From contig JANXGZ010000113.1 of the NCBI GenBank assembly GCA_024958995.1, positions 1 through 5,716 of the forward strand: DNA of 5,716 bases, written 5' to 3'. The translations under genes and the position numbers were made by a program. Below, in pieces: positions 1-5,716 of this stretch (within the stretch, counting starts at the first letter, position 1; every line of letters begins with the position of its first letter). Below the pieces are notes generated by a model. It ran no database searches, was not told where the DNA came from, and saw only the letters and a program-made list of their open reading frames with translations. Source of the DNA: Methylococcales bacterium. Its GTDB lineage: Bacteria; Pseudomonadota; Gammaproteobacteria; Methylococcales; UBA1147.

Positions 1-2996
1 GGTTTCCAGTCAATCTCTTCTCCTAATGAGTGACTCTTCAGACCACCCTTCTCCGGAATTCGCAGATAATCAAGATCCATATCCAAGCCCGCAATTTCAC
101 CGTGGTCGGTTTTCACGGCAAAGCGACCGCTAGCAAATCGATTTTCCATAAAGCCTTCCCACACCCCAAGCAGGCGGCGCATCCGGAGACTGAACGGACC
201 CATGTCCGCAGTTGGAAGAACAAGGCTTCCAACCTGAACATCGACCAGCGTGAGTACTGTATTTTCCGATTCTGACGGGCTATCCAGTGAATCGAGAAAG
301 TCGTGCCAGACATCGAATTCAAGACTTTCAAGCCGTGCGTAAATGCCCAGGCCATCGATCGGTCCTTTTTCATTCGTAACCCTGCCAAGTTCGACCCGCC
401 CTCTGACCAACTCTAGTTCATCGCCATTAGCTGCCAATACAAAGCGCGCCTCGGCAATATCTCCATATACCAGATCCATCGAAATTTCCTTGCCAGGCTG
501 CAGATGGGTCCGTAGCGTGAGTTCACGCGGCAAAGCCGACGACTTCAGCAGAGGTGGCGGCAGACTGACAGTGACCCCTTGTAAGTCGGAATAGAAGCTG
601 ATGTCGGCATAAAGGTTCTCTGTCAGCTTGGGAAACAAAAAATCGACCTGATAATCCGTCCTGCCGTTGACAAAAGGCATCAGCGCGGAGGAATATCTGC
701 GAGCAAGAGAATCGGAACTGACCGTCCCTCTCAGATGCATCTCGAAACCACCATCATTGTCCGACAGGTCAACATAGACCTGAGAGCCAAGCAAAACTCC
801 TCCTATACCGCTGGCCTCGATTCCCTCGTGGGTGAAATAAAGTTCACCTCTTGCTTCATCCAGCTGCAAACCGGCAGAACCCACCTGCACCTTTTCGAGA
901 TCAATCGCGCCTTTGACAAGGACATCATCCAGTTCTTCTATAATCGGCACATCAAGCCGGAGCGTGGTACGGTTGCTACCGACGATGGTTACGTAATCGA
1001 GTAGTGGCTTGTATAGAGACGCCAGCGGGGGATCCATGACGAATTCCAAGCTCTGGCTAATCGGCCCCTCTGAACTTGCCTCGACAACCAGGTACTCGTC
1101 AAGATCGAGGTCCCGGGCATTGACCCGGAAATCGCTGACCGACATTCCCGATACAATGGCATCCGAACCCTGAATATTGATACCGGCCTGGAAAAATCGA
1201 ACCTCGAATTCATCGGTGGTGATGGACGGCCAGTCCGGATGATAGAACAACACGACATCCTTGGTATGAAACAGTGTTTCGAAAACACCTTCTCCACCGC
1301 GAAACGGAAACGAACTCAGCGGCCCTCGGAGCAACGTCGCCCCCTCGGTCAGTTTTCCTGACTGAAACGCCGAATCCAGCCAGTCGACGAGGGATTCGGT
1401 CATAGTATTGACCGGCAGGTACTTGTAACCCGCTGCTACGTTGCCGTCCTCAAAGGCCACCTGCAGATCAAGAAAAGGTTCCCCTTCTCCGCGAGGCAGG
1501 GACAAGGCCATCCTCGCTTGCGCCGAAATATCGGGGCTAGCCAGCTCGATCCGATCGCTGATCAGGCTCCATTCACGTTCGTCCCGTGTCCAACGGAATG
1601 CACCCTTGATCCTTTCCAGCCGGATCGGCCAGCGAATCTCGGAGAGCCAATCGATTTCAGTTTTCCCCGAGATCACCTGGAACGAACCGCTGTCCGAACT
1701 GCCGCAAACCGTTCCGGAAAGATTTTTCACCCCTGGATAGGACCCCCGGGAATTGAACCCCATCTCTTCGAAGCGCCCACACACGGACCAAGGATTATCG
1801 GTATTCCCCGACCCGGACATCCCCAGCGTCAGATCGAAAGCCTCTCCTTGCGGGGCAAGCGCTTGCAGGATCTCGTGATGTTGCCCAGGCAACATACGTA
1901 GACCAACCACCACCCTGTTGATATCCGTCAAACTCAGGTACGAGGCAGAAAAAGTCTTCTGAAAGGAACCATCGGCTACCTGGACACTGTACCCGAGGTC
2001 AAAGTCGGTTCGCGGCCATGCCTTGCCGTTAAGGTTGAGCAAGAACCGGCGAATTGACAAGCTCCAACCTTCCTCAAGTTCCTGCCAAAGGAACCAGGCT
2101 GAGGTTTCCGACAATCCAAGTTCGGCGCTCTCGCTATCGACGCCCAGTTCCCGATGCGCCAGCCGGCCGTTGAGAAAAACCACTTCACCGGCAAGGTCGA
2201 CCACGACCGATTTTTCCCAGGTTCCCCAGAACTGGATGCTTCCTTTACCAGCTGGAATACTGTAGCCATTGAGCGAAAAGCCCTCCAACAGTTTTCCAAA
2301 GTCCAGGCGTCCGGTCCGGAGATAAACCCTACCGCTGCAGCAGTCCGACATCGAGATATCACCAAGGTAATCAAGGCGCATACTGAATGCCTCTTCCTCA
2401 GCATCAGCCTCCAACACATCCAGATCAACCGCCACCTTGTGCCTGTCGCCGGCATTTAACAGTCGAATATCAACGCTGGAGAAATGATGAGGAGATGCTG
2501 GACGACCAGGGTGCTGCAGGTCGACTTCACTGTCGAGCAATTCGAATTGACCATCGCCGAATATCCATTTAGGCATCTCCCCCCCACTATCGATACCGAC
2601 TATGCTGATGCGGCCGTCATCCGTCCTGCGGATCGACAGTTTAGCCCCCCTGATAGTCACCCAGCGCGGCTGAAACCGGCCTGTCAGCAGAAATTCCGTC
2701 AGGTTCAAGCCGGCGCGCAACTGTTCGAAGCGCAGGAGGGTCTTGCGGCTATCCGGATCGAGAATGCGCAGGCCAGAAATAACAACCTCTGGCTGGAAAC
2801 CATTCATGCTTCCCTTCATGTCGTCCATTTCGATCGGCTTTCCGATCGATGAACTGATCGACGAAACGATCCGTGTCTTATAATGATTAATCTGGGGCAG
2901 GAATAGCCTGACTACACTGATTCCCAAGGCCAGCATAAGCAGCAAAACAACCAGGGCAGCCCGAAGGCTATAAACAATACGGGGAGTCTCGATCAC
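1..2996 (-). CDS. yhdP: YhdP family AsmA-like phospholipid transport protein (3' end outside window)
   Basis: Large envelope protein, anchored in the inner membrane and spanning the periplasm. In E. coli, YhdP works with TamB and YdbH in phospholipid delivery to the outer membrane. I translated the frame from GTG 2996 to the left edge and found 998 codons with no stop, so the gene continues outside; E. coli YhdP has 1266 residues. A single hydrophobic segment lies at about residues 13-33, with a short N-terminal tail ahead of it. Family resemblance to E. coli is clearest at residues 524-547 (YKYLP then SLVDWLDSAFQSG), 562-574 (SFPFRGGEGVFET) and 585-590 (YHPDWP), followed by alternating short beta-strand-like stretches and the DLDYLRIPE motif near 975-982. 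GTG 2996 is the only usual start (ATG, GTG or TTG) between the rng stop, which is in the same frame, and the membrane segment. No good ribosome binding site precedes it. Four cysteines are visible (219, 220, 406, 431). The gene follows rng as in E. coli, where tldD comes next. Confidence 0.93.
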   Translation of the reverse strand, partial: MIETPRIVYSLRAALVVLLLMLALGISVVRLFLPQINHYKTRIVSSISSSIGKPIEMDDMKGSMNGFQPEVVISGLRILDPDSRKTLLRFEQLRAGLNLTEFLLTGRFQPRWVTIRGAKLSIRRTDDGRISIVGIDSGGEMPKWIFGDGQFELLDSEVDLQHPGRPASPHHFSSVDIRLLNAGDRHKVAVDLDVLEADAEEEAFSMRLDYLGDISMSDCCSGRVYLRTGRLDFGKLLEGFSLNGYSIPAGKGSIQFWGTWEKSVVVDLAGEVVFLNGRLAHRELGVDSESAELGLSETSAWFLWQELEEGWSLSIRRFLLNLNGKAWPRTDFDLGYSVQVADGSFQKTFSASYLSLTDINRVVVGLRMLPGQHHEILQALAPQGEAFDLTLGMSGSGNTDNPWSVCGRFEEMGFNSRGSYPGVKNLSGTVCGSSDSGSFQVISGKTEIDWLSEIRWPIRLERIKGAFRWTRDEREWSLISDRIELASPDISAQARMALSLPRGEGEPFLDLQVAFEDGNVAAGYKYLPVNTMTESLVDWLDSAFQSGKLTEGATLLRGPLSSFPFRGGEGVFETLFHTKDVVLFYHPDWPSITTDEFEVRFFQAGINIQGSDAIVSGMSVSDFRVNARDLDLDEYLVVEASSEGPISQSLEFVMDPPLASLYKPLLDYVTIVGSNRTTLRLDVPIIEELDDVLVKGAIDLEKVQVGSAGLQLDEARGELYFTHEGIEASGIGGVLLGSQVYVDLSDNDGGFEMHLRGTVSSDSLARRYSSALMPFVNGRTDYQVDFLFPKLTENLYADISFYSDLQGVTVSLPPPLLKSSALPRELTLRTHLQPGKEISMDLVYGDIAEARFVLAANGDELELVRGRVELGRVTNEKGPIDGLGIYARLESLEFDVWHDFLDSLDSPSESENTVLTLVDVQVGSLVLPTADMGPFSLRMRRLLGVWEGFMENRFASGRFAVKTDHGEIAGLDMDLDYLRIPEKGGLKSHSLGEEIDWK

Positions 2997-3014
2997 GTAG
3001 TGCTGAGAACAGAC

Positions 3015-3030
3015 CTGTCGAATCGGACAG
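3015..3030 (-). promoter_or_regulatory. Small hairpin in the rng-yhdP junction
   Basis: The 39-base gap between the rng stop and the yhdP GTG contains a perfect five-base-pair inverted repeat, CTGTC and GACAG, around a six-base loop. No T-run follows on the transcribed strand, so it does not look like an intrinsic terminator. It lies 19 to 34 bases upstream of the yhdP start and partly covers CAGG, the only purine-rich bases there. It could affect translation of yhdP or mRNA processing, but a stem this short also arises by chance. Confidence 0.25.
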
Positions 3031-3035
3031 CCACG

Positions 3036-4490
3036 CTAAAGCAACACAACATCGTACTGTTCTTGCGTATACTGACTTTCCGCCCGAAAACGAATACGAA
3101 CACCCAGAAATTTCTCCAGTTCGGACAAAGCCGATGCTTTTTCGTCGAGCAGTATCTCGACCACTTCGTTTGAGGCCAGGACCAACAAGCTTTCCATGTT
3201 GTACTGCTTAGCCTCGCGGATGATTTCGCGAAAAATCTCCAGGCAGGTCGTTTCTGCCGTTTTGAGAAAACCTCGACCATCGCAGGTAGCGCAGGGTTCG
3301 CAAAGAATATTTTGCAAGCTCCCGCGCGTTCGCTTGCGTGTCATTTCGACCAGGCCAAGAACCGATACCTCGGTAACACTGGTCTTTGCATGATCCTTTT
3401 CCAGATGTTTTTCCAGGGCGTTGAGCACCTGCAGCTTGTGGCCCTCATCGCGCATGTCGATAAAGTCAATGATGATGATCCCACCCAGGTTACGTAGCCT
3501 CAGGTGCCGAACTATCGTCTGAACAGCTTCCAGATTGGTCTTGAAAATGGTTTCTTCCAGGCTTCTCTTGCCAACGTATCCCCCGGTGTTCACATCGATG
3601 GTGGTCATAGCCTCGGTCTGGTCGAATACCAAGTCACCGCCGGACTTGAGAAATACCTTCCTATCCAACGCTTTCTGAATGTCGTCCTCGATGCCAAAAA
3701 TATCGAAGATGGGCCGTTCACCGGCATAATGCTCGATCGTGCCAGTCACTTCGGGCAGAAATTCCTCGGCAAACGCCACAAGGGACTGGTAGGTTTCCCT
3801 GGAATCGACACGGATTTTCTCGATTTTCTCCCGGTAAAGGTCACGCAAAGCTCGGATACTCAGGGGGAGATCGCTGTGGATCAGTGTCCCGCTACTGGCA
3901 TCTTGGATACGTTCATTGATCGAATTCCACAGTTTCACCAAAAACATCATGTCCGAACGCAAGACATCCTCGTCGACGGACTCGGCGGCAGTACGAGCGA
4001 TAAATGCCCCAGTATCGAATTGTTCCTGAAAGCCATCCAGGCACTCCTTGAGCCGCATCCGTTCCTCCTCGCATTCGATCCTCTGGGAAATACCGCACGC
4101 CAACGAGTAAGGCAGATAGACCATGTAACGGGAGGGAATCGACAGTTCCGTCGTCAGTCGAGCACCCTTGCTTCCTAGCGGATCCTTGATCACTTGGACA
4201 ACAATATCCTGGTGTTCGGCAAGCAGGCAATCAATGTTGTTAGAACCCAGCTTTTCCGCCTCTTTGCTGGACAGGTCCGAAAGATGCAGAAACGCACCCC
4301 GATCCAGTCCCGCGTCGACAAAGGCCGCATGCATTCCCGGCAATACCCGGTTCACCTTACCCTTGTATATATTGCCGACCAGCCCCTTCCTGCTGGTACG
4401 TTCAATGATCACTTCCTGAACCACCCCGTTTTCAACCACCGCAACTCGGGTTTCCTGGGGAGTAATGTTCAGCAGAATTTCGTCACTCAT
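3036..4490 (-). CDS. rng: Ribonuclease G
   Basis: Single-strand-specific endoribonuclease of the RNase E/G family. It matures the 5' end of 16S rRNA and takes part in mRNA decay in the cytoplasm. The protein has 484 residues (E. coli RNase G has 489) and lacks the long C-terminal scaffold of RNase E. An S1-like RNA-binding domain spans about residues 35-125 (GNIYKGKVNRVLPGM, then VIKDPLGSKGARLTT). R166-T167 in RTAAE match the 5'-monophosphate sensor. The Mg-binding catalytic residues are D299 and N301 (MTTIDVNTG) and D342 (IIIIDFIDM); the 43-residue spacing between the aspartates equals that of D303 and D346 in RNase E. C400 and C403 (CATCDGRG) form the zinc-link that pairs protomers. The C-terminus (YTQEQYDVVLL) closely resembles that of E. 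coli. ATG 4490 gives an N-terminus collinear with E. coli, but it lacks a clear Shine-Dalgarno sequence. An 86-base gap separates it from maf. Confidence 0.98.
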   Translation of the reverse strand: MSDEILLNITPQETRVAVVENGVVQEVIIERTSRKGLVGNIYKGKVNRVLPGMHAAFVDAGLDRGAFLHLSDLSSKEAEKLGSNNIDCLLAEHQDIVVQVIKDPLGSKGARLTTELSIPSRYMVYLPYSLACGISQRIECEEERMRLKECLDGFQEQFDTGAFIARTAAESVDEDVLRSDMMFLVKLWNSINERIQDASSGTLIHSDLPLSIRALRDLYREKIEKIRVDSRETYQSLVAFAEEFLPEVTGTIEHYAGERPIFDIFGIEDDIQKALDRKVFLKSGGDLVFDQTEAMTTIDVNTGGYVGKRSLEETIFKTNLEAVQTIVRHLRLRNLGGIIIIDFIDMRDEGHKLQVLNALEKHLEKDHAKTSVTEVSVLGLVEMTRKRTRGSLQNILCEPCATCDGRGFLKTAETTCLEIFREIIREAKQYNMESLLVLASNEVVEILLDEKASALSELEKFLGVRIRFRAESQYTQEQYDVVLL

Positions 4491-4576
4491 TTGTTTTCAA
4501 TTTTAATCAATCGTTTTATCGGCAGGCTAACCAGCCACGGACAGTTCCAATGCGTGCGGAATTGCTGTTCCCTCGT
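4491..4576 (-). promoter_or_regulatory. maf-rng intergenic leader, possible weak promoter
   Basis: This is the longest gap between identified genes in the window (86 bases), and its half nearest rng is clearly A/T-rich. On the transcribed strand the stretch before the rng ATG contains GATAAAA and TTAAAAT, the latter holding a 5-of-6 match (TAAAAT) to a sigma-70 -10 box. No convincing -35 hexamer sits 16-18 bases upstream. A short GGCT/AGCC stem-loop with a four-base loop lies mid-gap without a T-run, so no terminator is evident. It may give rng some expression independent of rlmH-maf, or simply be a 5' leader. Evidence is weak. Confidence 0.25.
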
Positions 4577-5167
4577 TCACGCTCGGACCAACAAACCGAT
4601 CCCGGCTTTTTTTAACAAAACGGCAGTCTCATATATGGGCAAGCCGACCACGCCACTGTAACTTCCCTCTATGCGCTGCACAAACAGACCGCCAACCCCC
4701 TGGATAGCATAAGCACCGGCCTTGTCACACGGTTCCCCTGTGGCCCAATATTCGGCGACTTCCGAATAATGCAGTTTCCTAAACCATACCCGGGTCTCAC
4801 TCAAAGCCTGCCAATGATCCCGCCCGCGCACGGAAACCGCGGTCATCACCCTGTGCTGCCTGCCGGATAAACGCTCCAGCATCGCAAGGGCCGATGTACG
4901 GCCTGCCGGTTTACCCAGTACATCGTTATCCAGAACTACGATCGTATCGGCACCGAGAACTGGCAAACCAGCCTTCTGTTCCGAAAAACGTGCCGCCGAT
5001 TTTTCAGCCGCCAGTCGCCGGACATACTGTTCTGGGCTTTCATTTTCCAGCATCTGTTCATCGATATCAGCCGGCCTTACCATGAAAGAGACCCCCATCT
5101 GGCCAAGTAATTCCCTCCGACGCGCTGATGCCGAAGCCAGAACAATCTGTGCCTCCGGCTTCTTCAC
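4577..5167 (-). CDS. maf: Maf/YhdE-type nucleoside triphosphate pyrophosphatase
   Basis: House-cleaning enzyme that hydrolyses nucleoside triphosphates to the monophosphate and pyrophosphate. The closest match I recognise is E. coli YhdE, which prefers dTTP, UTP and modified pyrimidine nucleotides. With the GTG at 5167 the protein has 196 residues (YhdE has 197). Visible motifs are the N-terminal phosphate-binding LASASARRRELL (10-21), AAEKS (53-57), GADT with the catalytic-type D74, K86 in LGKP, SGRQHRVMTAV (101-111), DKAGAYAIQG (148-157, with Q156) and EGSYSGVVGLP (167-177). An upstream in-frame ATG at 5275 would add 36 residues lying wholly inside rlmH coding sequence and absent from the family. 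GTG 5167 forms a four-base GTGA overlap with the rlmH stop, so I prefer it. Exact substrate preference within the family is inferred from similarity only. Confidence 0.96.
   Translation of the reverse strand: MKKPEAQIVLASASARRRELLGQMGVSFMVRPADIDEQMLENESPEQYVRRLAAEKSAARFSEQKAGLPVLGADTIVVLDNDVLGKPAGRTSALAMLERLSGRQHRVMTAVSVRGRDHWQALSETRVWFRKLHYSEVAEYWATGEPCDKAGAYAIQGVGGLFVQRIEGSYSGVVGLPIYETAVLLKKAGIGLLVRA
5164..5167 (-). other. GTGA stop-start overlap joining rlmH and maf
   Basis: The bases GTGA contain the proposed GTG start of maf and the TGA stop of rlmH. Such overlaps usually mark translational coupling within an operon. The preceding CCGAGA is at best a weak ribosome binding site, which fits reinitiation by ribosomes finishing rlmH. 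This junction is the main reason for choosing the short form of maf. Confidence 0.75.
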
Positions 5168-5631
5168 TCTCGGTGATACGGATGGTTTCGGAGCAGGCTC
5201 AGTGCACGGTACAGTTGCTCCGCCAGGATGACGCGCACAAGGGGGTGAGGAAATGTCAATGGAGAAAGACTCCAACTTTGATGGGCGGCCTTTGCACAGT
5301 CCGACGCCAATCCATCGGGGCCCCCGACCAAAAGCGCAATATCCTTACCCATACTCATCCACTTAGAGAGGACCCCGGCAAGATCCTCTGTACTCCAGTG
5401 AGACCCGTTGACGTCCAGCGCAACCACGTGTGCCCTTGCGGGGACAGCCTTCAGCATCTTTTCCCCTTCTACCCGGATCACCTTTAGAAGGTCACCGCTA
5501 ATGCGTTTCCCCGCCGGAATTTCAACCAGGCGCAGTCTGCATTGGCCAGTCAGTCTTTTTGCATATTCCGCGTACCCCTCGCGAACCCATAGCGGAGTCC
5601 GCTGACCAACTGCGATCAAATGGATATTCAT
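5164..5631 (-). CDS. rlmH: 23S rRNA (pseudouridine-1915 N3)-methyltransferase RlmH
   Basis: SPOUT-class methyltransferase that uses S-adenosylmethionine to methylate N3 of pseudouridine 1915 in helix 69 of 23S rRNA, acting late on assembled 70S ribosomes. The protein has 155 residues, the same length as E. coli RlmH. Seen in sequence: N-terminal IHLIAVGQ (3-10), VEIPAGKR (36-43), the SAM-binding LLVGGPDG (100-107), the trefoil-knot region SLSPLTFPHPLVRVILAEQL (121-140) and the conserved C-terminal NHPYHRE (149-155). ATG 5631 gives the N-terminus typical of the family. The bases GGGAAG abut this ATG directly, which is closer than a normal Shine-Dalgarno. Its usual partner rsfS would be expected upstream but is not recognisable in the 85 bases left in the window. 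It overlaps maf by four bases at its 3' end. Confidence 0.98.
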   Translation of the reverse strand: MNIHLIAVGQRTPLWVREGYAEYAKRLTGQCRLRLVEIPAGKRISGDLLKVIRVEGEKMLKAVPARAHVVALDVNGSHWSTEDLAGVLSKWMSMGKDIALLVGGPDGLASDCAKAAHQSWSLSPLTFPHPLVRVILAEQLYRALSLLRNHPYHRE

Positions 5632-5716
5632 CTTCCCAAGATACCAGACAATACCTGCTCACCCCTTTCGAAATACGGAAAGCCGGCCTTCTTGGCATTA
5701 TTGTGCCGAAAAGCAG
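5628..5716 (-). CDS. Possible C-terminal fragment of an unidentified upstream gene
   Basis: On the minus strand a frame is open from the right edge and ends in TGA at 5630-5628, overlapping the rlmH start as ATGA. It would encode about 28 residues, including AKKAGFPYFERGEQVLSG. I do not recognise the peptide, and it does not resemble the usual RsfS ending (a FYxLEKLW-like motif). Another frame runs from the edge to a TAA at 5700-5698, which could equally be the end of an upstream gene, leaving 66 bases of intergenic DNA. A third frame is open across the whole stretch and into rlmH. With so little sequence, coding cannot be decided. Confidence 0.2.
   Translation of the reverse strand, partial: AFRHNNAKKAGFPYFERGEQVLSGILGR
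5665..5682 (-). other. Short inverted repeat upstream of rlmH
   Basis: A perfect five-base-pair inverted repeat (CTTTC and GAAAG, eight-base loop) lies 34-51 bases upstream of the rlmH ATG. No T-run follows on either strand, so it is not a convincing terminator, and no clear promoter hexamers flank it. It is recorded because it is the only structure I see in the upstream stretch. It may be chance. Confidence 0.15.

Noticed and set aside
1518..1901. Plus-strand open frame of 127 codons
   Set aside because: It is antisense within the continuous yhdP frame, has a low-complexity shadow-like composition and no recognisable family.
1976..2455. Minus-strand open frame of 159 codons
   Set aside because: It is out of phase with the yhdP frame that runs through the same bases and matches the family. 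Composition is rich in Arg, Trp and Ser, as expected of an off-frame reading.
1..2996. Possible decayed yhdP pseudogene, suggested by several short open frames
   Set aside because: Full translation in the correct frame shows no stop or frameshift, and family motifs stay in phase from the N-terminus to the window edge.
3504..4178. Plus-strand open frame of 224 codons
   Set aside because: It lies entirely antisense to rng, whose catalytic motifs are intact and conserved across this stretch. The peptide has no recognisable domain.
4491..4576. Intrinsic terminator between maf and rng
   Set aside because: Only a four-base-pair GGCT/AGCC stem is visible, with no following T-run.
4194..4661. Plus-strand open frame of 155 codons spanning the rng start, the gap and the maf end
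   Set aside because: It overlaps two well-supported genes on the other strand and shows no family resemblance.
5128..5487. Plus-strand open frame of 119 codons across the rlmH-maf junction
   Set aside because: It is antisense to rlmH, with no recognisable motif.
1..5716. Novel defence, mobile or secretion system
   Set aside because: All identified genes are core housekeeping genes in a familiar order. I saw no long direct repeats, recombinase, attachment-like sites or abrupt base-composition shift.

Overview
This window is a run of core housekeeping genes, all on the minus strand, from what looks like a gammaproteobacterium. Read in the direction of transcription (right to left) the order is: rlmH (23S rRNA pseudouridine-1915 methyltransferase), maf (Maf/YhdE nucleotide pyrophosphatase), rng (ribonuclease G), yhdP (giant AsmA-like envelope protein, cut by the left window edge). 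The maf-rng-yhdP block matches E. coli yhdE-rng-yhdP, where tldD follows. Placing rlmH directly before maf differs from E. coli, where rlmH sits next to rsfS and mrdA. From memory, similar orders occur in other gammaproteobacteria, so a lineage outside Enterobacterales is likely. G+C is moderate by eye. No rRNA, tRNA, mobile element, CRISPR array or long repeat is visible.

Layout. Positions 5632-5716 are a short upstream stretch, possibly holding the last codons of an unidentified gene. Positions 5164-5631 are rlmH. Its stop overlaps the proposed GTG start of maf by four bases (maf 4577-5167). An 86-base A/T-rich gap then leads to rng (3036-4490). After the rng stop come 39 bases with a small hairpin, then yhdP from a GTG at 2996. 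I translated the yhdP frame codon by codon to the left edge and found no stop, so the whole left half of the window is one gene of at least 998 codons. It is easily missed by tools that demand a stop codon inside the window.

How the genes relate. RlmH and RNase G both act on ribosomal RNA: methylation in helix 69 of 23S, and 5'-end maturation of 16S plus mRNA decay. Maf hydrolyses non-canonical or excess nucleoside triphosphates. YhdP is an inner-membrane-anchored periplasmic protein which in E. coli takes part, with TamB and YdbH, in moving phospholipids to the outer membrane. Close spacing and shared strand suggest one transcription unit, perhaps with an extra promoter before rng. I see no undescribed system here. 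The findings are small points about gene starts and junctions, and the region is otherwise ordinary.
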